DNA of 64,000 bases, from the NCBI RefSeq assembly GCF_024343575.1, contig NZ_RJUA01000003.1:62001-126000 (forward strand), read 5' to 3'. This DNA is from Lacihabitans sp. LS3-19 (GTDB lineage Bacteria > Bacteroidota > Bacteroidia > Cytophagales > Spirosomataceae). Under the pieces are notes generated by a model. It saw nothing but the letters and a program-made list of their open reading frames with translations. It had not been told where the DNA came from and ran no database searches. The position numbers were made by a program, and so were the translations under genes. This document shows positions 35,644 to 45,400 of this stretch, piece by piece; the stretch's first letter is position 1; each line of letters starts with the position of its first letter.

Positions 35644-36018
35644 TTAATAAACTATCCGTTTGTGCTTTAATTGCAGTTCGCCGAAATTAACTATTAAGGC
35701 TAACTTGTTATTGGACACTTTCAAATAATTAATTGCCTGAGCTATGTGTTCGGGAGAAATAGTTTTTACCGCTTTAACTTCTAATATTATACCTTCATAA
35801 ATTACAAAATCAGCGTAGAATTTGTGTGGAAGAATAATATCTTTATATTGAACTTTAAACTCTTGCTCTCGTTTAAAATAAACTCCAGCTTTATTAAATT
35901 CATATTCAAGTGCATCTTTGTAAACAATTTTCGAAAATCCATGTCCTAAGTTGTTATGAACTTCCATGCAAATTCCTATTATTTCATAGCTCTCACCTTT
36001 GAAATATATTCCATCCAT
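35644..36018 (-). CDS. GxxExxY-family protein
   Basis: 124 aa from ATG 36018 (start MDGIYFKGESYEIIGICMEV); an earlier in-frame ATG would add an unrelated leader. The family is small and PD-(D/E)XK-like: ADFVIYEGIILEVKAV has the D...ExK nuclease core. The name motif is altered here: LGHGFSKIVYKDAL, so E is replaced (GFSKIVY instead of GxxExxY). Function of the family is unknown; a DNA/RNA-processing role is an inference from the fold. It sits directly beside the 90-bp repeats. Confidence 0.8.
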   Translation of the reverse strand: MDGIYFKGESYEIIGICMEVHNNLGHGFSKIVYKDALEYEFNKAGVYFKREQEFKVQYKDIILPHKFYADFVIYEGIILEVKAVKTISPEHIAQAINYLKVSNNKLALIVNFGELQLKHKRIVY

Positions 36019-36181
36019 TTTTTTGTTTTTTTGGAGAAAAGATAAATATATAAAATCTAAAATCCAATTTGTTGAAATTTTCAAAAATGCCGATAAAGCG
36101 TATTTTGTGCTATATACCTATCAGATATCATATTAATTTTTAATTATTTACGTTAGTTTTATATACATTAATAATATAATT

Positions 36182-37153
36182 ATGAAAAAGTACGCAACAC
36201 AGTATTTGCTTATACTCCTGCTGATAGTCAGCAGTTGTGTGAGCCAAAACAGAACTAATATTCAGGCAACAAGCCCTGAGATTTCTGATAATTTAGACCT
36301 CGAAGCCGTGGCTTCCTTGTTTGGAGAAGTTAAGAATTTGGAAGAATTTGAGCGAATTCTAAACGACGAAAACGAACATTTATCTAATCTGGATTTAAAC
36401 AACGACGGGTTTACAGACTATTTGAGAGTGGTGGAGACTGTAGAAGGAAATACACACGTTATCACTATTCAAGCAGCCTTAGGGAACAATATTTTTCAAG
36501 ATGTGGCCACTATCGATGTTGATAGGAACAGCAATAATAATTCGTATGTACAAGTGATAGGTAATCCATATTTTTATGGAAATAACTATATAATAAATCC
36601 AATTTATTACGGCACTCCATTCTATGTTAATTCATTCTGGTCGCCGTATTACTCGCCTTGGAGGTCACCTTATTATTGGTCATATTATCCTACTTACTAC
36701 CGTCCTTATAGACCTTGGCCAGTAAACAGATACGTCAATCACGTTTCTATAAAAAGGAATGTAAAAAATACGTATAATTACACCAATGAAAGACGAAGCA
36801 TAATAGCTCCGAATATTCAAAAACAAATAAGAAGAGATGATTATTCGAGTAAACAACCTAATAGGTCATTTGATGCTAGAAACAGAAATCTGACCAATAG
36901 AGCAGATTTGGATAGGTCTAGGAATTCTAATAATTCGCCAACTCCAAACACCAGAAATAATACATACGATAGGAGAGGAGATACAAGGACCAATCAAAAT
37001 AGGCCGAACTCTAATACGCAAAAGCCATCAACATCGAGAGAAAGTAGAAGAGCTAATCCTACGCCAAGCACTAAGCCTTCAGGTTCACGTAAGTCAGGTA
37101 ACAGTTCGGGCTCAAGCTCTGGAACAAGAAAAAATACGAAAAGAGGAAATTGA
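36182..37153 (+). CDS. Surface lipoprotein with Tyr/Pro- and Asn/Arg-rich regions
   Basis: 323 aa. Lipobox VSSC (Cys ~19). Domain ~30-115 is compact, with an EF-hand-like loop DLNNDGFTDYLRV. The middle (~125-180) is rich in Tyr/Pro/Trp (PYYSPWRSPYYWSYYPTYY), the last ~140 residues are low-complexity Asn/Arg/Ser/Thr. Probably outer-membrane lipoprotein exposed to the surface. Family not recognised. Followed by a strong terminator. Confidence 0.75.
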   Translation: MKKYATQYLLILLLIVSSCVSQNRTNIQATSPEISDNLDLEAVASLFGEVKNLEEFERILNDENEHLSNLDLNNDGFTDYLRVVETVEGNTHVITIQAALGNNIFQDVATIDVDRNSNNNSYVQVIGNPYFYGNNYIINPIYYGTPFYVNSFWSPYYSPWRSPYYWSYYPTYYRPYRPWPVNRYVNHVSIKRNVKNTYNYTNERRSIIAPNIQKQIRRDDYSSKQPNRSFDARNRNLTNRADLDRSRNSNNSPTPNTRNNTYDRRGDTRTNQNRPNSNTQKPSTSRESRRANPTPSTKPSGSRKSGNSSGSSSGTRKNTKRGN

Positions 37154-37169
37154 TAAGTGAATTTATCTG

Positions 37170-37207
37170 TGTAAAAGGCGAAAGAATCAATTGGTTTTTT
37201 CGCCTTT
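37170..37207 (+). terminator. Intrinsic terminator
   Basis: AAGGCGAAA ... TTTTCGCCTT followed by a seven-T run after the lipoprotein gene. Confidence 0.75.
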
Positions 37208-37338
37208 TTTTATTTATGTTTTTTTGATTTTTGTAATGTTTTTGTATTTTAATTTTCTCTTTGTATTTAATATTTTAGTTTTAAGTAGAAACTATAATTA
37301 TGCATTTTATTATAAGGTGAAATTAAATATGATTTGGA

Positions 37339-39024
37339 ATGTCTACTTCTTCATTTAATGAAAAATCACTAATATTGAATAAACTTAAAAATTCTATTAT
37401 TAAATATCTAGTAGCATTTCTCTTTATTCTGCACGCCATCATTGGTTTTGCCCAATACGATGCGTTATTGGGACGGAGTATTAAGGAAATACAGAAGGGC
37501 GTAAACCCTATTTTTGATACCATGTCTCATGAGCAAAGGATTGCAAAAGCAAAAGAAATAAGAGACTTTGCCATACAACACAAAGATGACATGCTCGAAA
37601 TGAACATGGAAATGGACTTATTTCAGATATTTCGAAAGACAAACCCTAATAAAGTTGAATTTGAAAAGGAAGTAAAAAGATTGACTGGATTTGCCCAAGC
37701 TAAAAAATTACCAGAAGCAGAAGCTACCATTATAAGGCATCATGCTTTCTATATAATGAATTCAGACCAGAATTACGAGTTAGCCTTTGATAAGTTCAAG
37801 GAGCATTTTGAATTCATTAAAAAAATTGATATTAGAGACTATCCTTACATTATTGATGAGATGGCCTCTTTGGTGTTTTTATATTATGATTTTGAGGATT
37901 ATCAACAAACACTATATTATGCTGACGAAGCTATAAAAGTTGGTAAAGTTAGAAATGTCAAAAGCTTACAATTGACCATGAATTTGGTAAAAGGGTATGC
38001 TTTTCGGGGATTAAATTTATTAGATTCTTCGGATTATTATTTGAATAATGCCTATCAATTGGCTACAAAATGGAACGACATTAATGTTCAGGGTATCTCC
38101 AAATGTTACTTAGGGATAAATTCATACAAAAGAAATGAAATAGAAAATTCAACCAAATATTTTGAAGAAGGTTGTGAGATTTTGGAGCGGCAAAACGAAT
38201 TTAAAGAAGTCTTTTTGCTTTGTAGGTCCTATTTGGCGGATATTTATGTTCATCAGAAAAATGAGTTGCTTGTTAAAAAGCAAGTTGATTTGATAGAAAA
38301 AAATAATAAAATTATTGTCTATGAAAAAGATGGGCCAAACTTCTATTCTTTTTTAGCAAATGCATATACTTTTTTAGGGCAGCGTGAAAAAGCCCTAACT
38401 GCTTATGGACAAGCTAAAAAAGCTCAAGAATTGGTTGCTCAAAAATATGATGCCAAGAAATTCCAACGAGAGAAGCAGCAAGTAGAAATATTAAAACTTA
38501 GAAAAGCCCAAGAGGTGAAGATTTTTCAAAGAAATAGTTTGATAGGTATTCTTTTATTATTGTTTATTACTTCTATTGCTATCTATTTTTTCAATTCAAT
38601 AAGAAGCAAAAAACGTTTGAAAGAACTACAAAAAGAGATGCAAGAGGCACAGTTTTATTTTGATCGATTCAAAGAAGAAATTAAAGTAAAAGCAGAGATT
38701 TTTGAGAAGACTGAAATGCAGTCTGATGCCTTAAGCAAGTTAGAAGAATTAACCATTATTACAGATGAGCAATGGGAAATTTTTCGAAAACAATTTGATA
38801 AAATTCACCAAGGGTTTATAAGAAAAATAAAAATAGAAATCCCAGATTTAAGCCCTGCCGAACTCAGATATATGGTTTTATTAAAACTCGATTTTAGCAA
38901 TAAAGAAATGGGCAGAATACTCGGTATTTCAGATTCAAGTGTACGTAGTATATCTTCACGTCTCCGCAAGAAAATCTCTCCTAATTCTGATGTAAATCTC
39001 TCAGAATTAATCAATAATGTTTGA
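37339..39024 (+). CDS. TPR-TM-LuxR-like HTH regulator
   Basis: 561 aa. Hydrophobic segment at ~22-38 (YLVAFLFILHAIIGFA), TPR-like helices ~50-380 in the periplasm, a TM at ~400-420 (SLIGILLLLFITSIAIYFF), a coiled-coil, then a cytoplasmic C-terminal helix-turn-helix (LSPAELRYMVLLKLDFSNKEMGRILGISDSSVRSISSRLRKKI) of the LuxR/FixJ type. It has no kinase domain, so it is a one-component membrane sensor-regulator common in Bacteroidota. Paralogous to the gene at 49954. Precedes a microprotein and a TPR kinase. Confidence 0.85.
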   Translation: MSTSSFNEKSLILNKLKNSIIKYLVAFLFILHAIIGFAQYDALLGRSIKEIQKGVNPIFDTMSHEQRIAKAKEIRDFAIQHKDDMLEMNMEMDLFQIFRKTNPNKVEFEKEVKRLTGFAQAKKLPEAEATIIRHHAFYIMNSDQNYELAFDKFKEHFEFIKKIDIRDYPYIIDEMASLVFLYYDFEDYQQTLYYADEAIKVGKVRNVKSLQLTMNLVKGYAFRGLNLLDSSDYYLNNAYQLATKWNDINVQGISKCYLGINSYKRNEIENSTKYFEEGCEILERQNEFKEVFLLCRSYLADIYVHQKNELLVKKQVDLIEKNNKIIVYEKDGPNFYSFLANAYTFLGQREKALTAYGQAKKAQELVAQKYDAKKFQREKQQVEILKLRKAQEVKIFQRNSLIGILLLLFITSIAIYFFNSIRSKKRLKELQKEMQEAQFYFDRFKEEIKVKAEIFEKTEMQSDALSKLEELTIITDEQWEIFRKQFDKIHQGFIRKIKIEIPDLSPAELRYMVLLKLDFSNKEMGRILGISDSSVRSISSRLRKKISPNSDVNLSELINNV

Positions 39025-39057
39025 TATTTCGATTAGTTTTTTTTCTTAAAAATCAAA

Positions 39058-39077
39058 TTGCAACGGTTTTGCAACGC
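39058..39077 (+). promoter_or_regulatory. Direct-repeat operator, copy 1
   Basis: TTGCAACG-GTT-TTGCAACGC: the two TTGCAACG half-sites have an 11-bp period. It is followed by a TAAAAATTTG -7-like element and lies 43 nt before the ATG of the 45-aa microprotein. Same site at 42002 and a variant at 51800. Confidence 0.65.
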
Positions 39078-39120
39078 TAAAAATTTGGATTCTCATCTAC
39101 TAAGGAACTAAGTTTACCAA

Positions 39121-39258
39121 ATGTCCTTACCCAATAAGATATCTAAAGAATTTTTAAAGCATATCGCCGTTGTTATCGGTTTGGTACTGCTTTTTGGTGG
39201 GCTTATATATTGTGTTTGGGAATTTTATGAGCAGGAACTAAACGGTATAAATTTCTAA
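39121..39258 (+). CDS. 45-aa single-TM microprotein
   Basis: ATG 39121, TAA 39256-39258. Sequence MSLPNKISKEFLKH, then one TM helix (IAVVIGLVLLFGGLIYCVW) and short charged tail EFYEQELNGINF. It follows the first TPR-HTH regulator and is 47 bp before the TPR kinase gene. A protein of equal size and topology sits in the same place after the second regulator (51864). Probably a small membrane partner of the sensor; homology to known families not recognised. Confidence 0.6.
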   Translation: MSLPNKISKEFLKHIAVVIGLVLLFGGLIYCVWEFYEQELNGINF

Positions 39259-39305
39259 AAGCTGTAATATTATTGATTGGAATAAAATTTAAGATGAATT
39301 TTTAA

Positions 39306-41093
39306 ATGAAAGGAAGGGGAAAAACGGATGCTACAAAAATTATAATTACGGTATTGTTTCTGGCTTTTATTGTTGTCTTTAATGTAAATGGACAAGCAAA
39401 TAAATACTCTAAACTCAAAGTGGAGCTAGACAAGCATGTGAAATTCATAAATTCTAACCCCGAAATTGCTAGAGACTACATAAAAAATCAAAAAGAAAAC
39501 GCAAAATCCTCAGAAGATTTGGCCTTGATATTTTTAGCAGAGGCAGATTTAAACAGTAAAGAAGCCCATTACGAAGAAAGTGCTGATAATTGCCAAAAGG
39601 TTATAGAGATTGCAGACAAAACCCAGAATTATTATCTTTTAGGTGATGCATACAACAGATTAGCTGACGCTTATAAACGAATGGGCTCTGCTCATACCGT
39701 GAATGAGTTAAGAACCAAAGCTCTTGAATATGCACAAAAAGGTCTCATGTATAACAAAAAGGGAGATTTAATAGAAGGCCAAATTACATCGTATAATGCC
39801 TTAGGTATCATTTTGAGAGATTTGAAGCGGATGCCTGAAGCTCGTAAATCTTATGCAACTGGTATCCAACTAGCTAAGGAAAATAAATTTGAATCTGCGA
39901 TTGTGGGGATTTTACATGCAAATACCGGTCAAGCGATTATGGAGATGGAAAAGGATTATGACTTGGCCATTGAAGAATTTGACAAAGCGTTTGAAATCTA
40001 TGAGAAATTCAACAGAGAAAGCAGTAAAGAGCATGTATATCGCAACAAGGCTTTAGCTTATGCCGGTAAAGGCGACCAAACCAATGCTCTAAAGTTTGCA
40101 AGCATGGCTGTTCAAAAAGCCAAAGACTTAAACAGTAGTCATAGGTTAATGAATGCCTATAGAGTAAGTAAAGATGTACAAAAGCAATTCGGCCTTTACG
40201 AAATGGCTTTTCAGAGTTTAGAACAGCTAAAAGTATTGGAGGACTCTGTCAGTAAAGCGGATAAAATTAAGGCAATTGGTGAGATTACAACTAAATATGA
40301 AACTGTAAAAAAAGAAGAGCAAATAGACTTTTTGACCGCTGATAATTATTCGAAAAGCAATCAATTGCTAATAGCTTTATTTGGTATAATATTACTCGTT
40401 GCATTTTTAATTTTACTCAATAGCCAAAAACAAAAAATCGAAAAAAGCCAATTAAAAATCAAAGAACAGTCCGATGAGCTTAAACTTATGATGCGAGAGT
40501 TACATCATAGAGTTAAAAATAACCTGGCTATCGTGTCTAGTCTTTTAAATATCCAGTCTAGTAGATTGGACGATAAAGCAGCAAAAGATGCAATAAAACA
40601 AGGCCAGCAACGCGTAGAGGCTATGTCGCTTATACACCAAAGGCTGTATTCTTCGGATAAAGTCGCCAGCATAAACATCAAAGATTACATTCAAGATTTG
40701 GCTGAAAGTTTAATGATGGCTTATGGATATTCTCACGATAATTTTGATCTAAAAATACAAGTAGAAGAAAACGAATTAGATGTGGATTTGGCGATTCCGC
40801 TGGGTTTGATCATGAACGAGCTTTTAACAAATTCGTTCAAGTATGCTTATGAAGATATCGCTCGGCCGCTTCTTTTAATAAATCTGGCTGGTACTGACAA
40901 TTTAGAGCTCATTATCAAAGACAATGGATTGGGTATAAAAGAAAATAGCTGGGGAAAATCCGCCAAAGGTTTTGGTCAAAAACTTATTTCGGGCTTGTGC
41001 AATCAATTGGGTGGGGAGTTTAGCATTCACAACAATGATGGCACAGAGTTTCTACTTAAGATTCCGATTAAAAAATTAAAAAAAGCAGCATGA
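39306..41093 (+). CDS. TPR-containing histidine kinase, HisKA_2 type
   Basis: 595 aa. Signal/anchor ~15-30, TPR-like helices ~35-330 in the periplasm, TM ~355-373 (LLIALFGIILLVAFLILLN), HisKA_2 phosphoacceptor in LMMRELHHRVKNNLAIVSSL (~395), then HATPase with MNELLTNSFKYAY (~502), KDNGLGI and KGFGQKLI. It phosphorylates the response regulator coded by the next gene, whose ATG overlaps its stop (ATGA). Confidence 0.92.
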   Translation: MKGRGKTDATKIIITVLFLAFIVVFNVNGQANKYSKLKVELDKHVKFINSNPEIARDYIKNQKENAKSSEDLALIFLAEADLNSKEAHYEESADNCQKVIEIADKTQNYYLLGDAYNRLADAYKRMGSAHTVNELRTKALEYAQKGLMYNKKGDLIEGQITSYNALGIILRDLKRMPEARKSYATGIQLAKENKFESAIVGILHANTGQAIMEMEKDYDLAIEEFDKAFEIYEKFNRESSKEHVYRNKALAYAGKGDQTNALKFASMAVQKAKDLNSSHRLMNAYRVSKDVQKQFGLYEMAFQSLEQLKVLEDSVSKADKIKAIGEITTKYETVKKEEQIDFLTADNYSKSNQLLIALFGIILLVAFLILLNSQKQKIEKSQLKIKEQSDELKLMMRELHHRVKNNLAIVSSLLNIQSSRLDDKAAKDAIKQGQQRVEAMSLIHQRLYSSDKVASINIKDYIQDLAESLMMAYGYSHDNFDLKIQVEENELDVDLAIPLGLIMNELLTNSFKYAYEDIARPLLLINLAGTDNLELIIKDNGLGIKENSWGKSAKGFGQKLISGLCNQLGGEFSIHNNDGTEFLLKIPIKKLKKAA

Positions 41094-41830
41094 AAATTTT
41101 AATAATCGAAGATGAATTTATTTTGTCTACCGACTTGTCTGCCATTTTGGAAGAAGAGGGCTACAGTATAGTTGGAGTATACGACAATGGCCAAGATGCC
41201 TACCGCTTTTTTCGGGAAAATGACGTCGACTTAATTCTTTGTGACATCAATATAAATGGAGACTGGGATGGTATAGAAACCATGCAAAAGTGTATTTCTG
41301 TCAAGCAAGTTCCAATTATTTATCTAACAGCACTTACAGATAAAGAAACTATAGGTAGAGCTAAAGAGACCATGCCAGCCGCCTATATTTCAAAGCCGTT
41401 TAATCGACAAAATTTAAGGATAGCTATTGAAATGGCCATTAATAATTTTGCCTATAAAGTAAAACTAGAAAAAGAAATACCCTTAAATTCTAAAAAGAGT
41501 TTTGAAGCATTTTTACAGGTTAATAATGATATATTTGTTAAGCAAAACTACCATTTTGTAAAATTCAAAATCGATGAAATTCTTTACCTAGAATCTGACA
41601 ATATTCACACTAATATCTTTGCCAACAAGAAATACGCCATTAGGCAGTCACTAGGTAATACATTAGATAATCTGGGCCTAAAGTGTTTGGTTAGAGTGCA
41701 TCGTTCTTTCGCCGTAAACATTGACAAAATAGATCGTTTCAATGAAAATGAGATTTTTATTCAAGAGCATATCATTCCGATTGGTAGAAGCTATAAGGAA
41801 GAATTTATGTCCATGTTTAATTTCAAATAG
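41090..41830 (+). CDS. LytTR-type response regulator
   Basis: 246 aa. Receiver domain 1-120 with acceptor D52 (LILCDININGDWDG), Thr/Ser in YLTALTD and Lys in ISKPF. LytTR DNA-binding domain ~140-245 (FVKQNYHFVKFKIDEILYLE, SDNIHTNIF, RVHRSFAVNIDKID, IPIGRSYKEEF). It is the cognate regulator of the upstream kinase and is the best candidate, together with the stand-alone LytTR proteins, to bind the TTGCAACG repeats. Confidence 0.93.
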   Translation: MKILIIEDEFILSTDLSAILEEEGYSIVGVYDNGQDAYRFFRENDVDLILCDININGDWDGIETMQKCISVKQVPIIYLTALTDKETIGRAKETMPAAYISKPFNRQNLRIAIEMAINNFAYKVKLEKEIPLNSKKSFEAFLQVNNDIFVKQNYHFVKFKIDEILYLESDNIHTNIFANKKYAIRQSLGNTLDNLGLKCLVRVHRSFAVNIDKIDRFNENEIFIQEHIIPIGRSYKEEFMSMFNFK

Positions 41831-42001
41831 GGAATAAATATCATTTTTTAAGAAATCAAACTTTTACTGCTCTTTTGCCTACAATCAAGAATTTGTCATT
41901 CACATACACTTTTCGGTTGCTCACCTACAAACTGCAAAATCGCAAAACAAGTTAGACTATTTTTATAAATCGAGAAGTAGTGTTCTTCTTGAGAAATCAA
42001 A

Positions 42002-42021
42002 TTGCAACGTTTTTGCAACGC
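42002..42021 (+). promoter_or_regulatory. Direct-repeat operator, copy 2
   Basis: TTGCAACG-TTT-TTGCAACGC with an 11-bp period, preceded by ATCAAA exactly as in copy 1. It is in the 326-bp gap before the LytTR gene at 42157, with an AATTATTTG sequence right behind it. Apart from this site the gap 41831-42156 shows nothing else. Confidence 0.65.
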
Positions 42022-42156
42022 CAATTATTTGTGTTCTAGGGCCAAATCGCTGTATTTGTCAGAATATACTTGCCTAAAAACTGATATTTAATCCCAAACA
42101 TTCAAAATTGACGGTCTGGGTGGTTTTTTGACAGTTTAAAGGGTTGGAGTTGGAAT

Positions 42157-42477
42157 ATGCATGAAAACCAAATTTACAAAAAGATGAAAAAATTATGTCA
42201 TGAAGAAGTAGTGTTGTTAGAAGCAGACGCTAATTATACCATCATCCATTTCACCGACGGGAAAACCCTTTTAGTGAGTTATAACCTCGGGTTAATGGAG
42301 CGTCAGTTTTCTGAAGAAATTCCAATGATACGTCTTAACCGAAAATTCAGTGCAAACCTCAAGTATCTGCGGGATTTTGATGTAGATACTGTTTTAATCA
42401 AAAACAAGAATATAAATATCAGCCGCCGCCGAAAGGAAAGCATTCATAGCCAAATCCAAAATTACTTAAATGCCTAA
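42157..42477 (+). CDS. Stand-alone LytTR protein
   Basis: 106 aa, essentially only a LytTR DNA-binding domain without receiver. Shares with the proteins at 51980 and 62447 the pattern VVLLEADANYTIIHFTDGK and the C-terminal basic helix ISRRRKESIHSQIQNYL. It is presumably a phosphorylation-independent regulator of the giant surface-protein gene whose ATG follows 19 nt after its stop. A second possible start of that gene overlaps this gene's stop (ATGCCTAA). Confidence 0.88.
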   Translation: MHENQIYKKMKKLCHEEVVLLEADANYTIIHFTDGKTLLVSYNLGLMERQFSEEIPMIRLNRKFSANLKYLRDFDVDTVLIKNKNINISRRRKESIHSQIQNYLNA

Positions 42478-42496
42478 AGATTCAAATCTTATAAAT

Positions 42497-45400
42497 ATGA
42501 AAAACAGAAGTACAACAATTAGCCTTTTTCTACTTTGCCTATTGGTAAATGTGATGACAGCAAATGCACAAATAACCTACGTAAACCATGCTGCCAGCGG
42601 AGCTAATGATGGTAGCTCGTGGGCAAGTGCTTTTACCGACTTGCAAGATGCTTTGGACAGCACTATGAGTGGCACCGTAGACACCATCCTCATAGCCGAA
42701 GGTACGTACTACCCCACCCAAAGTCCCGATGGAAGCACAACTAATGCTAGAGACAGAGCATTCCATTTAGCCAATAACAATGTAGTAATACTGGGTGGAT
42801 ATGATGCGAGTACGGGTACACAAACAGGAGGTTCTACCATTTTAAGCGGCGATATTGGCACAGCAGGCAGCACTGCTGATAATTGTTACCACGTATTTAT
42901 AACCACAGGCTTAAGCTCTGCTACGGCTATAAGTAAGCTTACCATAACCGCTGCAAAAGCCAATGGTGGTAGTAGTAGCTTTATTACTTATGCGTCTAAT
43001 TCTATTTTTCGAAATTATGGCGGCGGTATGTATAATAGATCATCATCACCTACCCTAACCAACTGTTTGTTTACAGGTAATAGTGCTGACAATGGCGGCG
43101 GGATGTATAATAGATCATCATCACCTACTCTTATCAATTGTGCATTTGCAAGTAATAGTGCTGACTATGGCGGTGGGATGTATAATATTTCTTCATCATC
43201 ACCCACGCTAACCAACTGTGTGTTTACAGGTACAAGTGCTTTCTATGGTGGCGGGATGTATAATTCTACTTCTACATCACCTACTCTTACCAACTGTGTG
43301 TTTACAAGTAATAGTGCTGACAATGGCGGCGGGATGTATAATTCTACTTCTTCACCCACGCTTACCAATACCCTTTTCTATAAAAATACGGCCATTTCTG
43401 GTAATTCTAATATCACTACTAGTTCATTAAACAGCAACAGCACACACAATGCGAGTGACGCAGATTTAAGCGTTTTCCCCAATACCAAAATAGATTTAAG
43501 TGGTAAGTATTACAAAGACCTATTCGCAGATAGTACAGACCTAGATGGCACTGATGATATATGGGGTACGGCCGATGATGGCTTATTCTTGCTACCCAAT
43601 TCTATTTTAAGAGATGCAGGTACAGCCACTGGAGCACCAGTACTAGATATAGCAGGCAATACACGCCCTACTCCACCCAGCATAGGAGCTTATGAGTATG
43701 TTCAGTGTGCATTTGCAGCATCAGTAGTGTACGTAGATATAGCTGCTACTGGAAATGAAACTGGCACCAGCTGGGAAACGGCTCTAAAAGACCTTTCATC
43801 TGCATTACGATTTGCTAAAAGTTGTCCGGATGTACAAGAAATATGGGTGGCCGAAGGCACTTACCTTCCCACATTAGACTTAGACCAATCCATATCTTTT
43901 GACTTAAAAAGTGGTTTAGCCATTTATGGCGGTTTTGAGGGAGCAGAAACCAGTATTTCACAAAGGAATATTGCCAGCCATCCCACTATTTTAAGTGGCG
44001 ACTTGGGTGTAGCCAATGATTTTGCCGACAATAGTTACCATGTGGTTATAAGCGAAAACACCCTCAATACGGCTATTTTGGATGGTTTTATTGTTAAAAA
44101 AGGAAGTGCTGCAGCTGCTGGTTCCAGCACTACAAATGGCGGTGGATTATTAGGGCTTAATTCAAAAGCTGTTTTCCAAAATTGTAGTTTTGAAAACAAC
44201 AGTGCTGCTAGTGGTGGTGGTGTATATTTAGCCAATGCCAGTGCCTCAAAATTCTTCAATTGTACCATCCGCAATAATGTTGCTTCAGGTAATGGTGGCG
44301 GGGTAGCTGGCTCACAAAATACTTCTTCATTTACCAATTGCCTTTTTGTAAATAATTTAGCATTTACCAATGGAGGTGCTATTTATAATTCTAACAGCGG
44401 TATGGTTTTCCAGAGCTGTACTATTATCAAAAATATTGCGAGTGCCGGAAATGCACTTTTTGCTGTTGGGGCTTTTCCAACTGTTACGAACTCTATACTT
44501 TGGAACTTTGCCAGTAACTCATCCACGCTTATATCACCCACAACAGGCATTAATATCACTTATTCTATCGTAGAAAATGGATATGCCGGGGTGGGTAACT
44601 TAGACCAAAATCCATTATTTATTAATGCCAATACGGACTTTGGTCTGCAAAGTGCCTCCCCCGCCAGAGATGCAACGCTCACCAATACATTTCCTGCCGG
44701 AATACTTACAGACTTAGCGGGAAACCCAAGAATTAGCAATTGCACATTAGATATGGGTGCCAATGAATTTCAGGACTTGAAAGGCCCACTTTTGGTACGT
44801 AATACCGAAGACGACGGCTGTGGCTCACTGCGATATGCAGTTACAATTGCAAGTCCTGGAGATACGATCCGCTTTGATAATGTCATAAACGGCGATACCA
44901 TCAAACTAAGCACGGGTGAAATATTTTTAGACAAAAATCTGGTCATTATTGGCAATGACACCAGCAATACGATTATTGATGCACAAGACCTCAGTAGAAT
45001 ATTTCATATACCTTCAACTGACACGCTGGTATTAGAAAGTATAAATTTAATAAATGGAAATGGAGCAGGTTTGCAACCTGTAGCGGGCTTAGTGGGCACT
45101 TCCGTTACTTACGGAGGCTCAATTTTAAATCAAGGTGTACTAACCTTAAAGAATAGTAAAATATCAAAAAATTACGCAACCTATGGGAGCGGTTTATATA
45201 CAAATTCCGCTACAACTACTATTCTAAATTGTAAGTTCTCCGAAAATAAAACAGGTTTGAATGGTGGCGGAATTTTTGGCAAAAATCAATCAGAAATCAC
45301 TATAGAAAATTCAATCTTTGAGAATAATAATGGAGGATATCACGGAGCCATTTCTATTGAAGAGTCAAATGCAACTATTACTAATTCAATTATAAAAAAT

